A stretch of 46,771 nt of DNA, from positions 227,322 through 274,092 of the forward strand of contig BEXV01000001.1 in NCBI GenBank assembly GCA_003118195.1. The letters run 5' to 3'. Made by a program: the position numbers and the translations under genes. The notes under the pieces were generated by a model, which saw only the letters and a program-made list of their open reading frames with translations, was not told the origin of the DNA and searched no databases. The DNA comes from Hemicentrotus pulcherrimus (taxonomy: Eukaryota; Echinodermata; Echinoidea; Camarodonta; Strongylocentrotidae). This document shows, in pieces, positions 14,201-29,200 of the stretch. The stretch's first letter is position 1; each line of letters opens with the position of its first letter.

Positions 14201-17200
14201 CTAGCAAGACTCATCTTATCCAAGCTTAACTGGGGCTATACTGAGCAGGTATGTCAATTTCAGAGGTGGTAGTGTAGATGATGGTGATGGAATTTCTGAT
14301 GGTGATGGTAATGGGGTTGATGTTGGATGATGATGATGACGTGAAAGATGATGTTGGTGACTTTAATGATAGTGATGATGAAAGAGATGATGATAGTGAT
14401 GCTGGTGATGACAGCGATGAAGGTGTTGATAATGATGATGATAATAAAGTGCTATTTTGAATGCAACTCCTACCTCTACTGTGTTTTAATTAGGAGGATG
14501 AGCTTGTACTGGATGTCAGCTTGCATCGTAAGGTAGCCATCTTGGTTATGGAAGCTTTCACCAAGCACATCGCAGAGAAGACACAGGCAGCCTTCATTGC
14601 CTCTACACTTTCCGTAAGTAGTCATCTATCTCTTACTGGTCATATTTTAAGTCAGAGTCAGGGACTCAACTTGGCTCAAACTTAAGTCAGACTTAAGTCA
14701 GACATTTACTGACTTGACAGAAGATGTGACTCAACCCGGGACTTGAAGTTCTGCTGACTTGACCCAAACAGAAGCTCACTGGTATTGGGGGAAGGGATGG
14801 TCCGTGTAAGCCATTTCAAAAGTCATCATATTTCATCATTGTACTGTAGTCGTTTATGCAATTAAACACCATTTATCTAAATAAGAATTGGAGTTACTTT
14901 TAGTATTCAGGTTTTTATGACTCCTTTTTGGTTGCTTTGCATGGCAAACACATTTACATCAAAGACAATCAATGATGCTATGCACAGGCTATTGCCTGTT
15001 CCAACATTAGCTTTCACTGAAAGTGTGGGGATTAATTTTGATTATTTTATCTATCTCTATGCAGTGGGGAATATCAATGGTGCTAGGAGATGTGGTAAAC
15101 CTGGATGTCTGGTGTTGGGACCTTCTCAACAAGCTACGGCTCCATTGCCAGGACCAGCCGACGCCCATCCTATGTGCATCAGGTCAGACCCAAGAGACAT
15201 CAGGAAGACACTCCTCCAAAGCAGGAGAGGCAAGAGCAGCTATGAGAGTAATACAGCATGGTGGTGGAACATCATCTGGGCGGAATTTCTCAGCCCCGGA
15301 TTTGAACTCTGACCCTATGTTATACCCTGTCAATAAGGCCCTGGCTAGCAAGATACCATTGGCATGTTATATTGCTGTAGCAATGACCAAAGCAGGCCAC
15401 GAGTAAGAACTCTTTCTAGTCATAACTTTCATAGAATTCCTCCTGTTCAACACTCTCCTTGACCTATTTCAGATTTATTGTCTATAATCCATTCCATCTA
15501 GTGATGATTTTGCATTTTGATATGTTTTCAAAAAAAAGGAAATGGAACATTTTAAAGGTTTTCCTCACCAAAAAGTTGTGCTTCTATAACTTATAAGTGT
15601 AAATCATGAGTGCCAAAATAAATATATTTGCATTGATAGCTAGTTTCAATCAACATTCTTCATGTATTCAACCATCATATGGTGTTCAAATTGTAAATGA
15701 ATTATGACTGTTTTTAAAACACCAAGAAAGGATAACTATATTTAAATATCATCCTAGAGTCCAAGGACTTTTTATTAATCAGTACCACACCTTCTAGAAT
15801 ATCTTGTTATTGCTGACAATTCTCCAGCTACTTGATATCCATGTTGGATGTGTTTTTATCTGATTTTTTAAAAATAATAATTTTGTTTGACAGCCTTGAG
15901 GATTTCTTAACCAAGGGATTGGAATATCTTCAGAACCTGGTTAGCGCTGGTTGTTACAGGATGTGTATACCACTGATAGGCAAGATTGTTCCAACGTTCA
16001 TTGAATCTGGGCATCAGGAATACCTGGTTAAGAGTGTCAAGTAAGTGTTGGGTCCCATAATTCAAAATACTCTAATGTATCATTTGGAAACATATGCACA
16101 GGCAATTGGTGACATTGTGTTGAATTTGAGTTACAAGGAAAAAATGCTAAATTTGGTATTGTAAAAGACAGTGTCTTCAAATTACTTTATCAATTTCAGC
16201 ATTTTAGGGAATTTAGGTTTGGTAAAAGATCAATCTAATCAACCTGCAGTGTTTAAATATAATGATATCATCAATATGAGGATTGATTTAGTGTACTAAT
16301 ATTTCATGTCTGAATTTATTTCTTCAAATTCATTTGACATGATCGTATTAAAAGGTTTGATATTGGATTATTTTTATTATTATTGTTTCATTACATGTAA
16401 AAATGCAAAATAAGACATCTTGCATTCTGAACTGAAATGATAGATATATAATTTTGATATAATTCAGCATATACCTAAAACAAGCTTTGCCAAATTGGTA
16501 ACTTTTTTTTCCATCTCTATTTATTCCAGGTTCATCTCTTTGATAGAGACCATTCTAACTGCTGATCATCAATATTCCAGGATCTTGCAGAAGCTCTCCA
16601 TGTCTTTCCATACAGAGTGCACTGCACTCTTATCCAGTATGATTGCAGTGAGTTTAGGTTTGATCTCTATTCTTTAACTGTATCAACCTCATCAAATTTG
16701 TATTTATTTAATTTTGTTTTTCGTGTGTTTCACTGTCAACGTCTCTCTACAAGTCATGTACATACAGCATATATGTACATTGTGACCTGGGTGAGGCATA
16801 ATACATTGAGGAAACAACTGAAGAACTAAGATACGACATTGGGCACAGCATTTAGCAATCCACCTTATCTTATCAAAGCAGTTCATCCTGAGGGGTGTTT
16901 CATAAAGAGTTCATAAAGTTACGCATGACTTCACGAAGGACTTGTATATGAAGTGCCAGATAGGATGCCCAAAGTTTTTTTCTGATATTTCCAATGAACT
17001 CAATTAAATTATGGCAAAAAATATACTTTGCATTAAAAATGTTTGTTATAATAAGAATGTTAAAGGTAAAGACCAGTTATGGTCATGCAATTGCATTGTG
17101 AAAGAAACGTTGTGGAATCGATCAGAAAAGGTTGATCATGTAGCATCTAGCATCTGCAAGGTTCTGGAATCATCAAAATGATAAGAAATTTGGCCCATTC

Positions 17201-20200
17201 TTCGTAAAGTTACAAGCACTTTACACAGAAAGATGTATATGGGACTACCCTATATCTCTCACAGACCATGAGAGAAAAAAAATTTACCAAATATATAGAT
17301 TAGTAGGTGGTTTCCCAGCAAATTTTTTATCATCATGTATTAGTCAAAACATATTCTTTCACATGATTGGTAATGAGAGCTTCCATTTCATTTTTTGAAA
17401 TTGGGGCATTTCCAATACTGGTCTTTACCTTTAATCTACATCTGCACAGTTCAACTTGATAAATAATAATCAATAATGATTGAGCATCCCATTTGGCTTT
17501 TTATATACAAGTCATTCGTAAAGTCATGCGTAACTTTACGAACAGCTTTATGAAACACCCCTCAGGACATATGCTTAGTAATAATATATGTAAAAGTTTG
17601 AAATACGCATGAAGTTGTATGTAGTTCATTAAGTATCAACTCTTGCTTTTAGTCAGGTCTATTTAATGATATACATTCAGACTCACAGTTTCAATGATTT
17701 ACACAGAAAATGATGGACTATTGAATAAGAATGGTGTTGGGGAATTTTCTCACGTCCCTATAACTGCTTAAATATCCATGCTGATAATCAGCTAGGGTGA
17801 AATAAACACAAAATATATTTTTTATTCCAGACTCTTCTGCAAGCTAGCAGGGCACCTGGAACACCTCCTGGCCTAACAGAGACCATGTTTGAATTTTGGC
17901 TGATGATACTGACCTCATGTAAGAACTGGCATACCAACCACGATGTATGCCAGGTCCTAGACGCGACCTTAGAAGCTGCCCTCGTCTGCCATAAAGCAAG
18001 CAATGTACTCACGCAAGAAATCTTCATGACTCACTTCAGGGTAAGATCATAAACCTCTTCTCAGCTTTATTGATATTCCCTTGATGTGCTTTTAGTCGGT
18101 AGTAAGTCTTTCTCTTTTGTGATTTTTAATTTCATCTTAAAAGAAATTTCTTGCTTTCAGTACGAGAACAGTGTTTCAGTAGTTAGCATGCTGTTGGTAA
18201 TGTACGTTTTTTTTATCTGCCCCAAATTGCAAATTGGATGTGAAGATACAAATTTGATAAATTATGAATAATTATTCAGACATTAACAATTTTGTATAAA
18301 TAGAGATTGAAGTACATGTACATGTATAGTGTAGGTGTGACATGAGATATTGAGGGTAGTTGACATTGTCAAAGTGTATTAAAGATGCAAGTTAATACAT
18401 GGTGTGCAAGAGTTTTGATTTTTTTAAAAACTAGTTAATGTGTGCCTAAAGGAAGGAAAAAGAAAAAAGGAAATGAATTAAATGATTTATGAAGATATTG
18501 AAAATATAATGATATACAGAGCTCTTCTTTATGTGGATGTGACAGAAAATGCTGAAAATGAAACTAGTATTATGTGTACTTCTTCTTACAGTTAAGTACA
18601 GCCAACCAAGCAGCACAGGTACATTTTGAATTCCATGTACATGTTTATAATATACACATGAGCTTATCTGCACTGATACATGTACATGTAGCAATTGCCA
18701 GTCTTTTGGCTCACAGTGTAATTGAAATTTTGCTGTTGATATGTATTCAAATTAATTTTGTAGTGACAAAAAGCAGAAGTGTTACATATTGCTCTATTCT
18801 TATAATGAATATTCAAGTTTTGTCATATCGATAACTTAACTGCATGTCCCGGCCATATGTTTTGTCATGACAAGAGATTTATGAGTAATCTCGAGTTGTA
18901 ACTAGAGGAACCGAAAGTATGATTTTGAATAAAACTTATGGATATTACATTATGTCCCCAGTAAATTACATTATGTCCCCAGTAAATTGTATCTCATGTT
19001 TTTTGTATGTCCTTTTAAAAAAAATGTTACACCCACCAACTGAACTAAGTGCCAACAAAACTTTGCAGTTCCTTGGTTTGCTTGACCTTGTTTTGAGCTT
19101 TGGCTTTTTCATTAAATATTTTCACCTCTGTATATTTGAACGTTTGTGTGCATGTAGTTTATCATGTATTGAATACTTATTTTCCTTTCAGTACCGTATG
19201 TATTATAATTGCATGGAGTGTTTGTGTGAATATTTGAGCTATGTGTTTATGATGATTTTGGTCTTTACCATAAATTTACCATGATAAATGAAGTCACTTT
19301 GTGACAATTTTTTTACTGGAATAAATGCATCGGTGATATCAACTAGATTAATTTTGTGAATTTTTTAAAAAGTGATCTCAGAAACCAAAGATGGAATTAA
19401 GTAATTTTTAAGATGGCCCTATGCAAGCTAATAAGAGTGAAGGTGTTATTTGTTCATGTAAATGCACCTTGTCCTGCAGAATGGACATCATAGCGTTACA
19501 CTGTCAGAGAGTGAGGAGTAAAAGAAAGGATTATAGAATGACGACAGTAGCTCTAACAAATGTTGTGGATTACCTCTTACGAGGTAGATGAAATCAGAAA
19601 GAATAAAACACGTATATATGTGTCCATTAATAATATGTACTTGTGCAGATGTTTAGCACATCTATTTCTCTTAAATTTAGTTTGTAACAATAACTGTATT
19701 CCTGAAGACACAAGGCAAACGGCACATTGCAAAAGGTACATGTGATTATTTTGCTTTTTTTTCTTTTTTTCTGTTTTTCTCAGTTGTATTAAAGTCTTAT
19801 GTTTGAAATGATTTAAGACAAAATGAGAATCCTAAAATATATTCAGATAGTTCACGTATTGAGGTTAAGTTATGTCAATTCTGCTAGGTTTGTTCCCCAG
19901 TGACCTATATTTTGTTACCTATTTGACCTTTGACCTTTAATGTTTTTCTGTCACAGAAGAATGTGCCTGTGTCGAGAGCTCCTGGTCTGTTATCCTCGGT
20001 CATGTCCCTGGTCTCCTCCTCTAGCCCTCTACCCACCATGCTGGAGCAACACAAGAAGGAGTTACCTTGGCTTGCTTACTCCCTCATGTCAGCTGAGACA
20101 AGGTTCCTGCAGGAGAGTGGAGTGCTTCAGGTGGTCTCCCAGGAGCTCCATACCAAACCCTCCATGACCACTGACCAAGCCCTCAAGGTATGACAGACAG

Positions 20201-23200
20201 CCTGCATTCTTGTGATTCCAAAGCTTGCAATTACAAGATAAATGGTATTGAATGCCTGGTCCGTAATGAAGTGGTATGGCTCTTACCAAGACCAAGCCAG
20301 TGCCCTGACGTAATTATTTAGTATATTAGTTTGAGTGTCTCGAGAGCCGAGTTATGTATATTATGAAATTGTTTTAATGATTTTTATTCGTTTTCAGAGA
20401 GCAAACCAGCAGTTGAAGAGTAATTTCTTGGTGAACGTGAACCAGCTCCCTATCTACCGGTGGGCTCAGCTAGCCTTAGATACAGACATCACACATCCTC
20501 TACTACCAGTGATATGGCAGATGTTCTTCACTCTCTACCTAGAACGAATGAAGGCACCAGGAGGGTAAGCTTGAGGTCTTCTTACATGTAGAATTCATAG
20601 GAAGAATATTTAGAATTCTCTTGAAAATGTTCTTCCGCCACAATCAGTGAAATAAAATGATCTTCATCGTTGATGCTAGCTGACAAGCTGCAAGCTGTAA
20701 ATGAAGAGGGTCTTTCATTCACTGACTGAAAACATGGAACTTTGTAAGAGATATTTTAGAGCAAGCCCTAAAAGTGCCCATTAGAGGCAAGTAACACAGC
20801 TGTGCAAGAAGCCATCATCATCATTATCTATGATAGCTGGTGCTATCATTGTAGAACTGTAATCAAACAATTTGAAAACAATAACAATAGATTATCAAAC
20901 AAGCTATCTGTAAAATTCAATCTTATAACAAGCCTTTACACATGGTTTCTAGCCCATAAAATTCTTTCCTGGCATTCCTAATATCAATGTAACATCATTT
21001 CCATGCTTCCTTTTGCTTGCAGCACATTAGAGCGATTCAGCATAGGTCATCGCTATTTCCTATGCCTGAGTGACGTGACCTTCTTAAGGAAGCTGAAGCG
21101 GCACCTCTCAAGCATCGCAGACTACCATCACAATGCTAGCCAGGGTCACTATCCTCAAGGTCAGCCACCTAGGAGACACAAGATGACCTCACAGGTCAGC
21201 AAGGTTGAGGAGTCAACTGTAGAGGGAGCTGTGGGAGGAGCTGATGGAGAGGGTGGAGGAGAGGCTGATAGGAAGAGTTCTAAAGATGGAGAGGATTTTG
21301 AAGCTGTTGCTGACAAGGAGTTCCACACCAGGCTAATCAGGTAACTTTACATTATATATATTTGGACAATTCCTGATATAGTTTGGAAGAAAACAAATTA
21401 AAAACTATGGCTGTCTTTATATTTTGAATATATAATTACCATAAGTTTTATGGTGATACTCTTTCATTAGTACATGTAGATTATCTGAATAGTTGTTGAA
21501 ATATAGTCTTTTCTTTCACTGTAGAACTTTCTGCCAGATCTTGCTAAATGTTTGGCAGTGACCCTAACTCGTTCTTTGTACTGTGTACATATGAATCAAC
21601 ATTGAATGGCAGTTACAGGGTACATTGTTACACCAATGAGCTGTAATTATTGTATGAAGTGTGTTAGCATCCACTTATGTTTGGGGTCATTAGGTTCTAT
21701 TGATACTAAACATTTCACTACAAACATTAGAATATTGTGATATTTCTTTATTCATCTTAGCCTGTATCAAACATACCTGTTATGGCTTGAAGAATTCTTA
21801 CTTCAAGAAGCAAGTTTGTACCTGCCTTCCCTACCAGAGCAGTACGACAGAGAGAAGCTAGCAAGGATATTTGCTGCAGATGTGGTGGGTTTAAAAGATA
21901 TTCATGAATTATGCGTAATTTCAATCGCGGTGTAAACTAAAGTTTAAACATCCTCCATGGATTAAAAAGAATAAGCGTAAATAAACATGTATTGCTCTCC
22001 TATTGGGCATGAGAACTGGAGTGTAGTGATCTTATTAGGGTTTACACCATGGATTACCTCCTCCATGAATATGTGATATTCACTTTGTATTTTAGAGATT
22101 TATGAAGTATTGAGTATGAAGAAGCATTTGTTTATAGCCTGCAGGAGCTCAACCAATCAGTATCATATTTCTATGTCCCAAATATATGTCCGAAATCTTT
22201 GAGCTTCCTCTGAAATAGAAAATGAATAGATTTAGTTCTTTGAGAAGTGATAAGTCCAAAAGAATCCAATTTTCATGTAATGTATGAAAGGTATTAATCC
22301 AATAGTTTCTTAATAATTTCTAAACAACTAACCATGAATTTGTTTATAATGATAAGTTTGAAAAGGATGTGATGTTTTATTCCTTCTGTTGCATATGCAT
22401 TTAAAGCCTCGGTCACGAATCCCATAACGAACTGCTATGAACGCTGTAAGAACGATATTCAGACAATGGAAATTCGGGAAGACAATGGAAAAACAGAGAT
22501 TTGTACGAGATAATCGTTCGTACGAATCTTTGTGACCGTAGCTTTACATATCCATTTGCCTCTATCGATTCTTACCATGAAAAGGTAGTGTATTTGAAAT
22601 CCTAATCATTGGCTTATTGACTGCTAAATGATGAGCTGTGCAATTCTGTGCAAGGCCTACCTTTAAAAGTTATTGTGTTATATTCAGGATCCTTGGATGG
22701 AGTATGTTGATTGGGATGGTGTAAGCTATGGAGTAGACAGACTGGTGACACAATGGTTGCAGGTTACAAGGCCAACTATCTACAAGAATAATGGTCTCAG
22801 TGCTAGGGATCAAGAGATAGATGGTAACAATCTCCACTCTCTCTCTCTCTCTCTCTGTCTCTGTATTCATTTATTTCTTATGAATCATCCAGTGCCCATA
22901 CTGACTTTATGCAAAATTAAAGATGATACCTTAGACTTGTAACAGCATTTTCTCTGCCATTTGAGATTTACAAACATGTATACTAATTTTATTTAATCCA
23001 ATTTTTCCAACTCAAAAGCAACTGGTCATCAAAGTTGGATCTATCTTTGCGGTGAATTCTGGAATATGTAAGAGATTACCATGTAATGTGTCAATGTTGC
23101 CTTTCTGAGTTAACGCTGTGATCTGAGGTCAAGCATCATGTATGTAGAGATTACAAGATGACATTAGCTTTAGAGCTAAGGTTACTGTTCTAAAAGCAAA

Positions 23201-26200
23201 TGAATTTACTGTGTTATTCACTATATATACATGATTGAACAAAGCACAGACACTCTTATCTTGCAATACTTCACATTCTCCTTCTAGCTACAACACAGAT
23301 CCTGCAACGTTTAGCCCAGTATGAGAAGCCCAAAGCAGCTCCTGCTGTCCAGGCCATAACGGCTCCAGTAGGAGACATACCAGAGAATCTCCTGGTGGAT
23401 CATCAAGCTATGCTGGAGTTTATTGATGGAGATCTTCAAGAAATGCTCAATTATGCCAAGTAAGAATTCCATGTAGCAGTGATTGCCTCAGAGTGCACTT
23501 ACAACATGAAGAAGTAAAGATCTGCTTAAAATATTGAAAGCATTCAATCAACATTAGGAATTTTAGTAATTACCTTTCAAGTTCTTGGTAGACAACAATT
23601 AAAGGATTTTCTTAAACCTTTACTAAGCAAAACAGCTGTGAATATCAATAATGATTGAGTGAAATAGTCCAAATGTATTAATTGATGTGCAGTATTTTGA
23701 ATATGGTTCCGTAAAAGTTGACTATGTTTCATCCTTTCGTTGCAGCTCGTTTTCAACAAGAGAAAGCTTTAACGTTGGTTTGGACCTGAGTTACATAGAG
23801 CTACTGCCTACACTCTATCACAATTCTGAAATCCAGGTAAAGTTGCTGCTTCTATCGTAAAATCACAATCACAATGTCTGCTGTAACATATACTATGTGA
23901 TAATATACTGCTCAAACTTTTTCAATCAGTATCTTGCCTTTGACATGTAAACATAAACATTATTATGAGGCATACAAGTACATGTACATACCAAATGATT
24001 GTTTGCATTCTTGTAAAGAAACTCCCCCATCAAACATAGAAGGACAGTGGCAGAAACTCTAAAAATGAATGACTGCTTTGGTTTTGTTTTACTATTTTTT
24101 TTGTTTACTTGTCAAATATTATTCATTAGTTTCCTCACCCATGTATGAACAACTTTTACTGTTACCACCTAAAGAATTTACATGTCTATACAAAAAGGGA
24201 ACATTTACATTGTAGGTGTACTCTCTTTTAACTAATATTGGAAATAGTCAGTCTCAACTTGTTTGTTTGAACCTTCAGACGCTACTAGAAGTCCCTTGTA
24301 AATCAGCAGTGTCTTCTAGACATCGTTGCTTGGGTCCAGCTAAGGTTCTCATCAGGGTAAGTTGATATCATGTGTATTATACTACCCTGCATGTCCATGT
24401 GTACAGTAGGTCTACCTCATTCTAGTGGGTGGAAACGATCATTGCATCATTCATTGGCTTTTCCGACCGTTTATCCAGATTTGGACCCAGGAGTGGTTGA
24501 TCTATTGCAGATGAAATAGGAAGTGTGTGTTTGTTGTAGTTACATAGTGGTGGATGCTCTTTGCCTTGCTTAGACCACATTGCAGTCGGACTGGGGACAA
24601 GAAAGTTTGGAAGGGGGAGCAGCCAGTGCAGACAATTCTGGTGCAAGCTAGAAATACAAGAAACTGCCACTCCTAGTTTCAGAAGGTGCAGCCCAAACAT
24701 GCTGCAGTCTTCGACTCTGTCGGCCTAGCTGAAGCCACCAAACCCATAGCAGGCTTGCGGCTGCTCTAAGACATTAGCACTCAGAGGTCTTGCCTCTCCA
24801 GATCCTAAGCTCCAAGTGCCCAATATTAATTCTAGCAAGGGTTCCTCTCGTATAAGGAATTTCAATCAGTGCCCAAGCTACTAAAATGTTGCCTTCACCT
24901 GTTTAACAACAAAACTTTGCAAGAAAAATATCTGAATCACCCTAATATTAATAGAGATTAGAATTCTAAACTTGCAGGAAGCCCAAGACTGTGCTGGACA
25001 AATGGAAGGAAGCACATGAATAGGAATATGCTAATAAGCCAACTGCACTACATACCTTTGGACAATAGCAAAGACATGACTAGAATTTAATATTATTTGG
25101 GTCAATTTTTGTAAAAAAAGTCTGAAATAGGGATGACTTGTAACAGTGTGTACCACTGTCCATGCATATTTTATCATTGACATGTATGTGTATTGATACA
25201 GCACCAGGAATGCAAAGTAAGTGATGCAGTGAAGAGGAAGCTGGAAGAAAACAGAACTGAATACAAGCAGCTATCGATTGAAACAGAATCACCGCCCCCT
25301 CCCGTCATCTGCTCTGCTGCTGTCCATATAGAGAATGCCATCACGTGAGTTTCTCATGCTAGAATTGGCATGATAAAGAGTAATCTGATGGTGCGATCAT
25401 TAGCGCATGGGAAGTACTCAGCACAGTACAAAGAGCATGAACAATAACTGCTATTAAGAATGCAAGCAAACATGTATGAAGCAGCGAAGCGGTAGCTCGC
25501 TCGTGTGAATTAAGCAGCCAATCGATAATGCGCTCGCATGTACAATAATTTTTGATAACGACAAAGGATTACTGAAGATTTACAGATTTCATTGAAAGAA
25601 CTTGAATATGTCAATACTATGAGGCAGAAAATTGATTAATGATGATTATTATGAATCTGCTGACAAATATGGCATTATTTCCACCAAAGAAATAGATGAG
25701 TTGAGGGCCCTCTAATTCTCAGTAGAGAATATCACACATTTCTGTGTGTCGGAGCTTCATAAGTATCGTGTACCGGTAAAAGGATGTGGGAACATAATGT
25801 ACTTTTGATGTTTAAGTCGTAATTTGCCTCGAGTAGCATTTTGCATTAGTAACATTTTCATAAACTATTGATACACTTGACTCTTGTTTTTGTCATTATT
25901 ATCCAGTGACTTGATCAACATGAGTCGTGAATCATCGGGGGAAGAGAGAGTGGCCATCAACCAGGTGGGTGTGGCTCTTCTATATCACCTTGCCAACAAA
26001 ATGAATGATGACTGCAGGCATTACCCTCCTACCAGGCAGTTCTTCACATCATGTATTGAGATTTTAGGACAGGTAACATTGATTTTAAATGTCTAGCAGT
26101 CATGCCAATCATCGGTGAAGATATGAATTCATGTTTGGAAGAAGTTTATGTTGATGATGACAGTTATGACATTGAGGTGTGTTTGATGGTGATGATGATG

Positions 26201-29200
26201 ATGATGATATTGATAATCATAATCATAACAAAACAAAATCCATAACAAAAACAATAACAGTAGTGATGATGATCGTAATATAATTGAAACAATATGATGA
26301 AACTGTTCAAAAATTGATAATGATTGTTTATAACGAAGATGATTTTTATGTGATGCTGATAGTAGGAGTTATGGTGATGATTAGTAATACTGATGAGGAA
26401 GGTGATGATGATGATGGTGATGATGATGATAACCACGACCATAATTATTTTAACATTTTAATTAACAAATAGAATATAAAACATTTTTGCTCTTTCTTGT
26501 TCTTATCAGGAATTTGTGAGACCGTATCCTGAAGAAGCGCAAACACTCCTTCATGAGATACTGACCAACCACAAACTTGCGGGTGTGTTGGCACCAAACT
26601 TTGTACCTTGCAACTGCCCTTCAACATTTGTGCATATGTACACAGAAGTAGTAAGGGCTACTGCTAACAACATGCAGGATCTTGCTTTCATGTTGCTCAC
26701 TAAGGTACTTTGTTAATCTTGATTAGCTTGTCTCGTTCACTTTGTTCATTCCTTTTACCAAAATACATTTCACGCATATTATTTGCAATGAAATGAAATC
26801 AAATGATACACAAGATTTCAGGATTTTCTATTAGTGTGCTACTAATATTTAATTTTAGACTTTCAAGACTGAAACTTTAACATTTTACAAAAATGCAATT
26901 TCATTTTCCTCAAATTACAATAAAAGTAAACGAAGTTGTGGTTTGCTTGTCCAACTGAAAAATATAAAATTTCATGGTTGGCCACTTATCTATTCCTACA
27001 AGCAAACCATTTACATGTAGGATTTTCACATCATCATGAATATGCTGTCCTCTATCAATGTTGATATATTCTTGTAAGCTTTTCTGTCTCTGTATCATAG
27101 GTAATCTTTCTAAGGATTACAATGTCTGTTTGACTATTATTATTGGGAATTAAGAAGTACATCTAAAGATGATCTGAGAAAGACATGATGGACAAACTGG
27201 GCTCTTTTCTGTATGTATATGATTGCACATACTAACAATTATTCACAGTACTGTCTTAGGAAGCAACAACCTGATTATTCCATCCATATATACCTGCTAA
27301 TCTTTATAATAACATTTCTTGTTTCCCATGGTATTCAGTTTGACATTGGTCATTGGTTGGCGCAGCACCACCCAACTCATTCCACCTGCTCTCATCTGAT
27401 CACCACTATTGGTGAGGCGTTGACTGCCTGTGGGTTAGGGGAGGAGTCAGACTCTAAACCCCTCCCTCACTATGAGGTCTACCGCTCACATCTACAGACA
27501 GTCTTCCTCTATAACTTACCTCAGCATTATGCAGATGTCATGCACATAGTCATCAAAGGTATGTTGTTTGTGTGAGGTGATATCTTGATTCCAAACCAAT
27601 GTCATGTATTACACTTGGTAGTGTAGTGATATGGCATTGTTTAAATTGAGATCTTTCTTTATATGTAAATTAACTTCATTCCAATCTTTAACTTTATGCA
27701 AAACACAACACATACTTGAAATGTGATCTACAGTAAAGTTATTTGATATTATACCATTACTGCTTAACCCTCTCATGATGTTTCAGAGTTTATCAGGTTG
27801 AAATATACTAACACCTCTCTGATACTGAAGCAAAGTGAGGAATCATTTACTTTTCTGACATTCAAAAGCTTTTGCAAGCAACCTGTGTTATGTTTATCAC
27901 AACATGTATTTTTAAGCATTAGCAACTGCTATGGAAATGACAGAAGGTATGATTGTATATCATGCAAAAGATTTTGTGCCACGTAGCTCTTCCACAGGCT
28001 GTCAATATCCTTGCTTACCCTTTTGACAGGTATGGAAGAGAAGAGCCTGAAGCTGAAGGTGCTTGAGGATGTCTTGAAGACACTAGACTGTCCTGTACTA
28101 CCAGACTTTGGGGATATAGGACAGAAGCAGGTGGAGAAGCTTGTACAAGAGGAAACACTCATCTCACTCAATGAAGTAAGCCATATCTACATGACTAAAA
28201 TGGAACAACTATTTTGTTTGTGGATGGTAGATTTGAGCTAAGATTAAGGCTTACACAATTATGATTTCTTTATAAATAGTATTTCTAAGAAATATTTGCA
28301 AACTCTATCCTTAGACAATTTTGTAATGATATTGTTCTGCCTTAACAGACATGCTTCAGTTGATTGTGATTATTTATGTCTGGAACAATCCTTTTATATA
28401 TTCATGCAGCAGATATACAATGTAGCTCCCAAACCAGGGACCCTGGGTATAGGAATATGTTTCACATACAAACATGTTATCCATTAGCTCTGGGAACCAG
28501 GTGGTCCCTGAATTAGACCTATGGGATTGGGAGAATTCAGTAGCGGTAGTCAACAATTTAAATATTTTTTCTGTTTTTAAGTAGCAAAGGGCAACCTCTA
28601 TTACAAATATCTGTTTTTGTCCTTCCTACTTGAGTATAAATCTTTTTTCCCCAATGTAGTAATTGTATGTAAATGTTGTTGTTGTTGAGATGTTTATTAC
28701 TCAGGTCTGATCACTTATATAAGAGGAATGAACTTCATCATCACCATTCAAAGTAAATACCCTTGTCATTATATGTGTAGATCAAATATTCAACCACTAG
28801 ATCATTTCATATGTCCTATGCTGATAATGCTTTTTATTTCATTTCTATATATAGCTTGTACAAAGCCTGGAATGGATGGGTAATTACTTCTCCCGTCAGA
28901 GACATAGCAAGCAGGAGCTCCTTCAGTTTGGCTTGTACAGTCATTGGAAAGATTTCATGCCAGCACTGTCTAGTTTCCTGGGATATCTAGCTCTCAACTG
29001 TGTCCTGAAGGAAGCAAAGAGGCTACAGGAGACTAATAGGAATATAGAAATAGGTATCGATCATCTTGCCCTACTTTTTGTAATAAAATCAATCATGGTA
29101 CAGCAAATAATGCATTCTGTCTGTAGTTGCAACTTTTTATTATTTATTTTAGGCAGCCTCACAAACTAGTTTAACAGTGTTTTATTTGTATTAATCGTAT

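Noticed and set aside
14278..14460. Asp-rich 60-codon plus-strand ORF (DDDDDVKDD...)
   Set aside because: It is a translation of a degenerate GAT microsatellite filling an EPG5 intron; no conserved start or homology.
20089..20295. 68-codon minus-strand ORF over EPG5 exon 21
   Set aside because: Antisense shadow of the exon; no independent support.
26164..26442. 92-codon Ile/His-rich ORF on the minus strand
   Set aside because: Reverse reading of GAT/ATC low-complexity DNA in an intron.
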